Part shown: piece after piece, positions 1 to 10,002 of the stretch
Numbering within the stretch: position 1 is the stretch's first letter
Layout: every line of letters starts with the position of its first letter
Position numbers and translations under genes: made by a program
Notes under the pieces: model-generated
Databases searched by the model: none
Seen by the model: only the letters and a program-made list of their open reading frames with translations
Told to the model about the DNA's origin: nothing
Assembly (NCBI GenBank): GCA_025917655.1
Contig: CP084620.1
Location: 2,914,001 to 2,978,000, forward strand
Direction: 5' to 3'
DNA length: 64,000 nt
Source of the DNA: Chlorella sorokiniana
Lineage: Eukaryota; Chlorophyta; Trebouxiophyceae; Chlorellales; Chlorellaceae

Positions 1-207
1 TGTCTGTGGGGTGGGGTTGGGGTTAAGGGTGAGTTGTCGGATGGGTGGGGGCGACGCATTGTTGTCTGTTTGTTTGTGTGTGTGGCTGGTGGCACGGGGC
101 AAAGACGCAGGCCCAGGCGGCTTCCCCGCAAGTCAATGCGCGGCTGTGCCCGGCTGGACCGCACAGCCGCCCACGCCGCCCGCATGCCGCCGCCCGCGCC
201 GTCGCAG

Positions 208-1042
208 GTGGGCGGCGGTGCCGGAGAGCGACTGGCCGGCGAGCGAGGCGCAGCGGGGCGTGGTGCTGTCCGACTTTGACGCCGACGGCGAGTATGGCGA
301 CCGTCGGCAGGTGCGCTCCTGCGCTGCCGCCCGCAGGGGCCTACTCGAGTCGGCTTGCTGCTGTTCTTGCCGAGCGGTGCTGACTGTTACAGCGCCACCT
401 CAACTGCACCAGCTCCAGCGCTGCACCCGAAGCCGCAGCGCAAGGCTGCTGCTGCCCAGGCGGCCCCACACGGCCAGCTCTGGATTGCGGCGGCCCAGGA
501 GCACACCCTTCCACGCGTTTCCCCCGCTGAGTCGCCCTCCTCATCCCCGCTGCTTCGACCCCCATCCCCGCCCTCCCGCAGGAGATTGTGTTCATCGGCG
601 CCTCCATGGACCGCGCCGCCATTGAGCAGCAGCTGGACTCGGCGCTGCTGAGCGACGCAGGTGGGGGGCTGCCGCGCTGTATGACATTACTGATGTCATC
701 ATTGTTGTTTTTCTTCTTTGTTTTGTTTTTTTGGTGTGTGTGTGGGTGGGGTGGGGGGGGGTGGGGGTGGGGGCAATCTTCGGACTGTGGGCGCAGGCAT
801 TAGCAACTACTCTGATTGCAACAATGCCGACCAGTTGCACTGTGTATCGCTTGTACTGCGCTGCAGAGATGGAGCAGTACAAGGCCAACTATGCCAAGCA
901 GCAGGACCCGCCGCACCCAGGGGCGGAGGCGGCGCGGCGGCAGCGCGGCGGCGGCGGCGGGGGGAGCGGCCGGTGGCTTGAGGCCTCGCGCGTGCAGGCT
1001 GCGCGCCTTTCTTCCGCTAAACTCCCCTATGCTTGCTGTTAG
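208..1042 (+). CDS. CobW-type GTPase, C-terminal exons (5' end outside window)
   Basis: These are the last exons of a COG0523/CobW-family G3E GTPase; the GTP-binding N-terminus lies upstream of the window. Three exons are supported: about 208-310, 582-660 and 867-1042, with GT-AG introns and matching phases (the last junction rebuilds a Glu codon). Read together they give the CobW C-terminal domain pattern: DWP, then GDRRQ joined directly to EIVFIG, then a helix with QQLDSALLSDAE. In the family this domain sits next to a metal-chaperone GTPase, often for zinc or cobalt; which metal applies here cannot be told. The final ~20 residues are low complexity and the stop TAG (1040-1042) overlaps the stop of the convergent P450 gene. 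Confidence is high for the family and moderate for the exact C-terminus. Confidence 0.72.
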
Positions 1043-4000
1043 CTGCCAAGTTGCTTGCAACGCACCGGTATACTGTGTGGGTTGAGCCATGGCAGCTTCC
1101 CTTCAGCTGATTCCACACCAGGCTTGGCCAGCTGGGCGGTGCAGCGGCAGCTAGCTGGGGGCGCGGTACGGCGCTGGTACTGCACCCAGCAGGGCCCCGC
1201 CGGCACCTTGATGCCCACCAGCTTCCGCAGGTCTGGCGGCGGCAGCAGGCCGCCCGGGTCGCCTGGGTATCCCTGCTTCGATGCTGGGCTGCGGGGGCCC
1301 TGCTCTGTGCTGCTGGGGCTGTTGCCGTCGCCGCCGCGCGGCAGCAGCTGCCAGTCGAAGAGGAGGAGGAGCAGGGAGGTGACGAGCGCCAGCTCTGCTT
1401 CCGCAAAGAAGCGCCCGGGCAGCGGTACCGGCCGCCGCCAAAGGACAGGCCGGGGACGCCCCCACGCCCGGCACGGCCGCGTGCGCCTCGCAGCTTCCGC
1501 CCAGCCGCATGCCCTCCCTGCAGCAAAGGCAGCACAGGCACGTTGCCGCCGCTCAGCAGCCCTGGCGCTTCCTCAGCGAGCGAGATGCAGCAGCAGGCAG
1601 CAGGTTGTGGCTCCGGAGGCAAGCAGCCTTGGTCTTGGTACCGGAGGCCGATCCATGGCACCAATTCACAGTGTGCCCGCCCCCGCTTCATTCACACCCC
1701 AAGGCTTGCCTGCTGGGGTTGTAGGCCTCTGGGCTGGGCTGGTACAGGCGGGGGTCCAGGTGCGACTGGTAGGGCGAGATGGCCACCACGTCGCCCTGCA
1801 GGGAATGCAACACCGCCTGGCATGGTCGGCAACAATGCCACACCCGACGGCCGTACAGCAACGGGTGCCGCCGCTGGAACGGCTCCCAACTGGGCACAGG
1901 CTGGAGGACGAGACTGTCGCCACTGATCAGGGCTGCGTGGCGGCGGCGGCAGAGCAGCAGGGCACCAAAGGCCGGCCCTACCTTGCGCACCCACACCGCC
2001 GCCGGGCCGTCGCCGCCGCCGCCGTCGCCGCCCGGCAGCGCCACGTCAGCAGCCGCGATGCGCACGTCGATGCTGAAGGAGCGCAGGCGTAGCGCCTCCG
2101 CCACTGCGGCTGCAGCGGCGGAGCGGCGCTGCCCCGCCAGCGCAGCCAGCCCCGCCTGCTGCGCCCCGCTCAGCAAGAGCGAGCCGCCCTCGCTGCCGCT
2201 GCCGCTGCCGCCCTCACCTCCCGGCGGCCGATCCTCCGCCCCGTTCTCGCTCGCTTCGCTGCTCCCACATCCTGCCGCAGGTGCTGCCGTCGGCGTTCTG
2301 CCGCACGCTGCGGCTGCTTCGCCGCCGCCCTGTGCCGCCGCCGCAGCTGCTTCCGCCGCGACGGCCTGCTGCTGCGCCGCGTTCTCCGGCAGCAGCAGGA
2401 AGGCGAGGGCCCAGAAGACGGAGGGGGCGGCGTTGGCTTGGGAGGCCCACAGCACGGCCAGCAGCATGTTGGGCACGTGCTGCGGCGGCAGGCCGCACGC
2501 CTGCGGCGGCGAGCGTGCGAGGCGGCAGGCGGGTGGGGCTGGAGCAGCGCGAGGCAGGCGCTGCCGGCAGCCAGAGCAAGTGACAGCCAGCTTTGCATTG
2601 CTCAGCAGAAGGCGGCAGCCGAGATCTGGTGGGTGGTGAGGCGCACCTCAATCAACGACCCCGCCACGGTGCCCTCAAAGTGGCCCGCCAGGTACGACTC
2701 CCTGCAGTACATGGGGCAGTACAAGCTGTATCTGTCCGTGGCAACATGGCAAGAACAAAGCATGCCTGTCAGCTGCGGCGCAACCAAGCAAAACTTGTGG
2801 CAAGCCCGACAGCGGCGGTCGGCGACAGCACGGCTGGAAGGGATGGCAGGCCCCGCCGCGGGCAGGGACCCGCCGCGCGCGCCCAGACGCACCGTAGCGC
2901 GGCCAGCAGGCGGCGCCGTGCGGCCAGGAAGCTGGGCTGCAGTGCGTGTGGCACCGGCGACGCCGCCAGCTCAAACCCGGCCTCAAAAGCGAAGAAGGCC
3001 TGCCGCAGGCGATCCGCGCGCCGCATGCCCCCGCCATTGCTGCTGCTGCCGCCGCCGCTGACCTCCCCGCCGCCATCAGCAGCCGGCTTGGGCTGCGCCA
3101 GCTCGTCTGGCGGGCCCAGGAAACGCGGGCCGAAGAGCAGCGCGACGCTGGAGTGGAAGACGAGGCGCTGCAGCGCGCCGCTGAGCTCCAGCTGGCCGGC
3201 GGGGGCCCAGGCCGCCAGCTGGGCCAGCAGCAGGCGCAGCAGGGAGGCGTTGTGGCGCGGCAGCGCCGCCGGCACCAGCTCCTGGCGCAGCGCCTGCGCA
3301 GGGGGCGGGGGCGGGGGGGGCCGGGGGCACAAGTTGCTCGGCTGCCGCTTCTACGCGGCTTCAGTGGTCTAAAGCATGCCCCCCCACACACATACACACA
3401 CCACCACCATTATCCACCACCCAGGCATGCCAAAGAGAGGACAGCATCCCAAGAGGGCCCCGGGTGCGCGCAGGCGGGCCGCAACAGCCCGTCGCCGCCC
3501 CCCCGCTTGCCTGCAGCATGGTGAGGTGGCGGGGGTAGAAGTGCTTCGGCGGCAGCCCAAACACGCGGTGGATGAACTGCGGGGACGACAGGGGGCAGCG
3601 GGAAGAAAGCTCGGCGCTACCCAGGCTCTGCAATCAGCTGGCAGACTTCTCAAAGCTTCAGCCTGCGTCCTGCGGCGGCCACCCTCGCTACAGCGCATAG
3701 CAGCCGACATGCCCCAGCACGCCTGTCATCCCACCCTCCTTCCCCCTGCACCTGTTGCACGGCTGGCGCAAAGGTGAGCTCGTCGTCGGGGGCGGTGAAG
3801 TAGCGCTGCAGGGCTGCAGGGGCGAAGAGGAAGGTCATGCGCTGCCCAGCGACGCGCAGCGTGAAGGCATCGCCATACTGCATTGTTGGGGGTAGGGCAA
3901 GAGCACAAAGATAAAGCTAGTCCAGTCGCTTGAGGTTGTGGTACTGTTTGAAGGTCAGCGCAGCAGGAAGGCATGGAGTTCAGAAGGCATGGGCTTCTGT

Positions 4001-4351
4001 GGGGGAGACATGAGTGGCTGGACAATGCAGGGCAGCGACGCCGGCCTTGCACACCGGCAAGCAGCGGCGGTTTGGTCGAGCAGCGCAATCGGCCCTGGAC
4101 CTTGCACCAGCCCACCTTCTTGCGGCACGTCTCCAGGAATGCAGCGCCCCTGAGCCCAGGGCCAGGGCGCTTCCCAAAAGAGGCAAGCCTGGCACGACAG
4201 GCGGCACCACGGCCGCCGCTGCCGCTGGCATGGATGACGACTGTGCGGCGGGCCCTTCTCGCGCCGGGAACGCCTTCACCAAAAGTATGTACAACAGGAG
4301 GGACAGCAGAAGCGCGAGGCCCAGGCCCCAGTGCACTTCAACATCCTTCAT
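1039..4351 (-). CDS. Cytochrome P450, CYP7/CYP8/CYP39-like clan
   Basis: A membrane-anchored P450 on the minus strand. Exons, 5' to 3': 4351-4116, 3877-3752, 3576-3511, 3293-2893, 2701-2647, 2499-1982, 1795-1710, 1517-1039. The N-terminus (MKDVEVHWG) has a hydrophobic anchor followed by a proline hinge (PPVVPGLPLLG). The I-helix reads LLAVLWASQANAAPSVFW, the K-helix has EALRLRSFSIDVR, and the heme loop is FGGGRYRCPG. The C-terminal GGLLPPPDL resembles the end of CYP7 proteins. The ASQ-N I-helix, lacking the usual acid-threonine pair, is typical of the CYP7/CYP8 group, which in animals hydroxylates sterols and bile acids; the algal substrate is unknown. Two introns use GC donors (3510-3509 and 1709-1708). 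Reading-frame breaks lie near 4140 and around the heme loop (about 1420-1460); they probably reflect missing bases. Confidence 0.8.
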
Positions 4352-5022
4352 CCGATCGAAAGCCGCGCAACAGCTGCAAACATAAATTGATGGAACTACG
4401 TGTTTGAAACATGCGATCCAGTGCACCAATGGTCTGCTGCAAACATCACCATCGGCATATGAGCACAGCGGCGGCAGCGGCATGGCGGCTGCTCATTCCG
4501 CCAAAGTGCTGGGCGCTGCAGGCTCTGTTTCCAATGCTAATCCTGTTGTAGGGGCCACAAGGTGCCCTTGCTTGCATTGCTGCTGCAAATCAGGCCCTTA
4601 CGAAGAGGTTGCACTTTTTATTTCCATGACCAAGACAGGACAGCCACCTCTCGCCCTGGAATATATTCGTATATACGCTCATCACTTTCAACCTAATCAA
4701 GAATCTGCATCATCCATTTGCTTTTAAATGAGTGAAAACTTTGCAGCCCGTCCAAAGCAACGTGCTGCGTGTCATGGGTCCTTCACAACACGCGGCGGCT
4801 GAAAGACTCCTTAAAGCGGTAAGGGCGCACAAGAGATCCGGCCAAAGCAGGGCAAAATTAAAGCAGGGTGAAGTTAATGTTGTTTGTGTTCTTATCAGAC
4901 TCATGTGATCTCTTCGGCTGCTTCATACTCTCTGCAGCGCGACAAGCCAGCTGTTTCGCCATGAGAAGGCCCAGAGGTTTCCAGGGCCGCTGCGCTGGAC
5001 AATCCGCATCAGGCGGCCTTGA
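4352..5022. other. Intergenic, P450 5' flank and 3' flank of next gene
   Basis: No coding segment can be supported here. It is lower in GC than the flanking genes. An AT-rich patch at 4659-4677 (GAATATATTCGTATATACG) lies about 310 bases upstream of the P450 start and could belong to its promoter, though the distance implies a long 5' leader. Confidence 0.4.
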
Positions 5023-6004
5023 TCAGTTGTTGGTCCAGTCATCCAGCTCAGCAGCGCGCTCCCGGGCGGCATCCACGCCTTTCTGCAGCACAAACGCCGT
5101 GATAGTGCATACAGCAGCAGTCAGCAATTTTGGTGGGGTAGCCTGCCGAACTCGCCCATCCCCCTCTCCCTTCCACGCTGCACGCTGCACATGTCAGCTC
5201 ACCTCCTGCAAACGCCCTTTGACTGGCATGCCATACATCTCACCCAGTTTCTGTTTGCAGGCAGGCATGGCTGCTGCTACGCCCCATCATCACAGCAGAC
5301 GTGCATTCGGGACTGGGACAAACTGCCGCAAACGGCAGCTGCGACCTAGTTACGTCCAGTCCCGTCTCACCTTCCGCACATTGCCGCGCTCGCCCTCCGC
5401 GTACTTGTCCTGGCCCACGCCCTTCACCTCATCCCAGCCCGGGTTGTTGCGGTCGCCCGTGCGCTCGGAGCGGGGGCGGGGGCTATCAGGGTCCTGCACA
5501 GGAAATGTGGCAACAGGCGAGTGTTTGGAAGACTTAAGGTGCGAGTAGTGTGTGCGCTGGGCAGACCAATCATTGCAGATCAGGTGTGAACGGAGGTATG
5601 CCGTTAGTTGTGCGTTGGTGCACCCGGCTATAAAGCGACACGTCAGCGGTGCCGGCATGCCCGCCGGTCTCCCCAGCCCACCCTGGCCTCTACGTCAGCA
5701 GCCGTCTCCGAGGCCTTCCTCTCTGCTTCGGTCTTCTCGGGTTCATCCTGCAGGGAGGAGTCCAGCTAGGCATCTTGAACAAAGGGGCCCCCCTGCTGCC
5801 GTCCAGCTGGCTGCCGTGGAGGTAGAGGTGCGTTCGTGCGAGTGTCAGGAGTGGAGGCCGCTCCTCCGCTCATCGCACCTTGTTGGACGCATTCATAACA
5901 ATCCTGCGCAACGGCTTGGAACTAGCGCTGAAAGGGCGAGGCTTGGGGCTTGCACGGGCGCTGGGCCGGATGGCAGACACGGGCATCGCTGCGAGGCTCA
6001 TCAT
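5023..6004 (-). CDS. Small hydrophilic protein with probable plastid transit peptide
   Basis: Five short exons (6004-5879, 5747-5682, 5493-5371, 5250-5203, 5082-5023) join in frame without any break into about 140 residues. The first exon begins MMSLAAMPVSAIRP and is rich in Ser, Ala, Pro and Arg with almost no acids, as in chloroplast transit peptides. The rest is charged and likely disordered: DEPEKTEAERKASE, then a block with GDRNNPGWDEVKGVGQDKY, then KLGEMYGMPVKGR, ending in a short helix and DDWTNN. All four introns are GT-AG. I do not recognise the family. The clean splicing of five exons argues that it is a real gene. The start could equally be the second ATG, one codon on. Confidence 0.62.
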
Positions 6005-7086
6005 GGCGCAGATTGGCAGTGGGGCGAGGATATCAATTGAAAGCAAGCTGAAAACTCGAAGTTGAGCTCTTGGCGACGTATTAGTGTTCAACCGATGACT
6101 TGGCAAGCTGCTCGGAAGCGGTGGTTTCAGCTTCCCGCTGACATGGCGGAAGCTTGCTACATAGCTGCGCACAGCTCCAGCTCACACTGACAGGACCCGT
6201 ATCAACCAGTTTAATCAACTGCTCAACATATGCAGGGAGCACGGTGCGCGCGATCCATGCTGTCAATAGCAGGAAGAAGCAGCGCGTCCTACCCACCGCA
6301 CACTCTGCGCTGCAGCCTGTGGCGTGGTTGCCTTCGCCGCAGCGAGAGCTGCGTATATGCCCTGAGCAGACCGTATAAAAGATACTGTGCCCGTTGAAGT
6401 GTTGTTGCCATCATGCAGCAACTGCCTCGACCGCGGGCTCACTTTGTCGTTGCCGCAGCTGTCGCACGTTCAGCGGCTAGGCCATGCCTACATTGATTTA
6501 ACGTTGACAGCAACAACAGAGATTATGTGTTGATAACTATGGCCCCTATTCATATTGGTGCAATTTGGTGCAATGTTTTGCATGAAGGCGAGTGGCGTCG
6601 CCTGCCCCCGCATTCCGCCTGATTCAGTTGTCGCCGTCCTGCAGGCAACTGTCCCTGGGTGACATGTGCCAGAGGGTCGCCTGTGCACAGACCTTGCTCA
6701 GATGCTAGTAAGGTCTGTTAAATTGAAAGTCTGAAACCGCACGAAAGATGAGAAGGCCGCTGCGGATGGACATTGCAAACAGTGTGGGCTGCAAAATAGA
6801 ATCGGCGCATAGCACAATCGGATCTTTGGGGATTGAAATGCCCAAGATGGCTCTTAGGCTCTGCGAGGGGATGTACTGCTCCTGTTCTGATGTACATGCC
6901 TCAAAGGTAGAGCAGTGGCCTGCAGAGCAATGTACACAGCCCACACAGTTTGCAGCACATTCATCGCCGCCTTCCTGGACTGCCGCTCTCCTCGATCACC
7001 GATCAGTGCGCTCCAGGGCGTGCCCGCTTGATTGCGGGCTTTAACACGGTTGGCAGCCACCATATAACGAATACCAGCCCAGCAAG
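6005..7086. other. Intergenic, divergent between small plastid protein and proteasome gene
   Basis: About 1.1 kb without a supportable gene; GC is clearly lower than in the genes. It separates two divergently transcribed genes and so should hold both promoters. A TATA-like box (TATAAAA) lies at 6374-6380, about 710 bases before the proteasome start, too far to assign with confidence. A short direct repeat (TTGGTGCAAT) occurs twice near 6556-6576. Confidence 0.4.
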
Positions 7087-9595
7087 ATGTTTCGCAACCA
7101 GGTAGAGGGGGCTGATCGGCTGCTCTTTCCCTCTTTCTGGCGTCCTTGGCCCATGGCGTCGCCTTACAATTGTTCTGGTTGGCCCGCGCAAGTATGGGCA
7201 TAGAGAGCACCGCCCCTACGCCACCGCGCCCGTCGTCTGCTGGCCGCCCTCCCTCGGCACTGGCTGCAGTATGACACAGACGTCACCACATGGAGCCCCC
7301 AGGGCCGCATCTTCCAGATAGAGTACGCCATGGAGGCTGTGAAGCAAGGCAGCGCAGCAGTGGGGCTCAAGGTGTGCACGCGGCAGGTCACGGCGCCGGT
7401 CGCCACGCAGCCTAAGCTCACAGGAATCCCTCGCCCTCGCATCCTCCCGTGAAGCCTGAGCTGGGTGCTGCCGCCGCCGCTGCCCTGCAGAGCAATGACT
7501 TTGCCGTGCTGGCCACCCTCAAGCGGGCCCCCAACGAGCTTTCCTCCTACCAGCGCAAGGTGCGGCGGCCGCCCTCAGGACACCCCGCTCAGCGTCCACT
7601 CCCTGTGTGCGGATGCAGTTGCTGCACCTGCACCCCGAGGAAACAACTGCGCTTCCCACCCTGCTGCTCCCACACACGTGCTGAGGAGTCTGCCTGCCGC
7701 GCTGCTGCAGGTGTTCAAGATTGACGACCACATGGGCATCGCCATTTCGGGGCTCACCGCCGACGGCCGCATCCTCTGCCGCTACATGCGCAACGAGTGC
7801 CTCAACCACCGCTACGTGTACGAGTCGCCCATGCCGCTGGGCCGCCTCGTGCGCCAGGTGGCCGACAAGGCGCAGGTAGGGTTAGGGGAGAAGCGGGGAG
7901 GGAGGGGGAAGGGGCCTGCCAGCAGGGGTTGTGGAGGGCAAGTGAATGGGGACGCAGCAGTGGGTGGCCTGCGCACAGCAGGCACCCGGCGATTGGTTAA
8001 GGTGGGGGTGGGAACCTGGGATCAGCCGGCAGGTAGGGCTGCTCATCGTACGCCCAGGCCTGAACAGTTCCGTGCGTCTATGCCGGCCGTCGCCTCTCAA
8101 AGGCTGCGAGCAATGCCTTAGCGGTGACTGTACTGGCAATGCCTGACTGGCGACTGTACTGCTTGCGTACCGCAAACATCCACCGCCGCAGGTGGGCACG
8201 CAGCGCTCTTGGAAGCGGCCGTACGGCGTGGGTCTCATCGTGGCTGGAGTCGACGAGTCGGGTGGGTGCACATGATCAGCACCACACTGCGCCGCCGCCG
8301 GCGCTTCTCCTTGCTGCCCGCACGGCTGGCTGGCTGGTGCAGCCGGGAAGCGCAGCAGCGCTGCCCGCTGCTCTTCCGCAAGCCCACCCCCTGTGTCCTT
8401 TTGTTTCGCGGCGCAGGCCCCCATGTCTTCTACAGCTGCCCCTCCGGCAACTACTACGACTACAAGGCCTTTGCCATGGGGGCTCGCTCGCAGGTGGGCT
8501 CATGCGTGAATTGGGTTGGGTTGAGTGGGGCTGTCTGCTTGATGGTTGCCTGTGTTTGCCCCTGCTGGCCTTGGAGGGCTGCCTTGGTTGCAGTTACAGC
8601 ATTAGAGTCCTCATCACTCCAGCTCGCATCCCCCCCCTGTGCCCCCTCAGGCCGCCAAGACGTACCTGGAACGCCAGTTCGAGGGCTTTGCCGCCGCCTC
8701 GCTGGACGAGCTGGTCAGCCACGCCCTGCACGCTCTGCAGGCCTCGCTGCAGGTGCGTAGCGCAGCACTCTGCCCCATTGCTGACCCCCACTCATGCTGC
8801 CTGGGAACGTGTGTGTGTGTGCGTGCTTGGCGGTGGGAGTGCTGTGTGCAGGTTGGGGTGGGTGGGGTGACTTGGTGGTTTTGCAGGGCGCTGAGGGGGC
8901 GGGGGGGGTATGTGTGTCTGGCAGCTGGCAGGCGGGCGCACGCAAATGGACAAAGCAAGGCTCACAAACGCACAAGTTGGGCGCGCTCGCCTGCTCAGCA
9001 GCCCCTAGCAAGCTTGGTAGATCATTCATTCCGTTGCCACGTTGGTGCTGCCCGCTCTCCCTCCTCCTCTGCAGGACGGCGAGCTGACTGACAAGAACTG
9101 CAGCGTGGCGGTGGTGGGGCGCGACATGCCCTTCACGCTGCTGGAGGACGAAGCGCTGCAGCCGTACATTGAGGGTGGGTGGCGGCTGGAGCCAGCACAC
9201 GCACAGGGCCAAGCAGCTCTCTGGGGCGAGACGCGCTTGCGATGGCAGCGGGGGATGGGTTGTGTTGTCGTAATGGAATTTGGGACGATGCTGTGCAGTG
9301 TTGAGTGGTGCAGCTGCAGCGGGCGGCACGGCTGGGGCTGGTGCAGTCGCAGGTGGCAAGAATATTGGGGGAGGCCGGGCCTGCAGGGTGGGCAGCAAGC
9401 TTCCTCCTGTGTGAGCCATGAGCGCCAGAGGGAGTTCATCCTTTGTCGCCCTGCAGCCGTGAAGGAGGATGAGCCCGCGGCGACAGACGGCGGCGCCATG
9501 GAGGCTGAGGGCGGCGGCGCGGCGGAGGAGGGCGGCGGCGCGGGGGCGAGGGCGAGCAGCAGGGCGGCGGCGAGGCGCCGATGGAGCAGTGAACT
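7087..9595 (+). CDS. PAF1: 20S proteasome subunit alpha-6 (plant PAF, human PSMA1)
   Basis: Structural alpha subunit of the 20S proteasome core in cytosol and nucleus. Exons: 7087-7101, 7270-7371, 7491-7559, 7711-7875, 8192-8261, 8417-8493, 8651-8752, 9075-9174, 9457-9595. The first exon is only five codons (MFRNQ), spliced to [13 protein letters not shown], the alpha-subunit N-terminal signature, followed by [19 protein letters not shown]. Later blocks [18 protein letters not shown] and CRYMRNEC match this subunit closely. Length comes to about 280 residues, as in Arabidopsis PAF1. The last exon is GC- and Glu/Gly-rich: in the entering frame it runs on to 9827, but one frame over it ends EAPMEQ-stop at 9595, the tail expected for the family, so one base is probably missing within 9490-9560. 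Confidence 0.93.
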
Positions 9596-10002
9596 GCCGC
9601 AAGCGGCGCAGGATCTGCTTCCATCGGTTCCCTGGCCCCTCTTGCCTAGCCAGTTACGATGTAAGGGCTTGGCATTGGTAAGGGCTTGGCATTGGTGCTT
9701 GCGTAAGAAGAACGGCTCTGACAGCAAGACATCCAGTCACCAAGCTGGGACGGGCGGGCGACCTGGCGCGGGGGCGGGCTTAGGAGATAGTTGCCTGATC
9801 TATGGACGCAGGCGTTTCCGTGATTGATGACTGTGGTGGTCGCATAGCGAGGCGTTGAATGCCTTTGTGTGCTTGTGCAAAGCTGCGTTTGATTGTCGTC
9901 GCACCTAGTTGCCTCGTTTGATCGTTGGGCATTACCCGTGGTATCTGTAGCATATATTTGGTTCAATTGACGCTATACGAAGATTGCAGGCTTAGGGTGG
10001 CG
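9596..10002. other. 3' flank of proteasome gene and promoter of ERMP1-like gene
   Basis: No gene is seen. A TATA-like stretch (CATATATTTGG) at 9951-9961 lies about 45 bases upstream of the next ATG at 10003 and is a reasonable core-promoter candidate. GC drops in this stretch. Confidence 0.4.
9660..9664 (+). terminator. Probable TGTAA poly(A) signal of the proteasome gene
   Basis: TGTAA, the usual green-algal polyadenylation signal, lies 65 bases after the inferred stop. It overlaps the start of a 17-base direct repeat (GTAAGGGCTTGGCATTG) present twice back to back at 9661-9694. Confidence 0.5.

Noticed and set aside
1-40. Telomere-like GGGGTTGGGGTTAAGGG
   Set aside because: Not a regular TTTAGGG array; it sits in a G/T-rich intron of the CobW gene.
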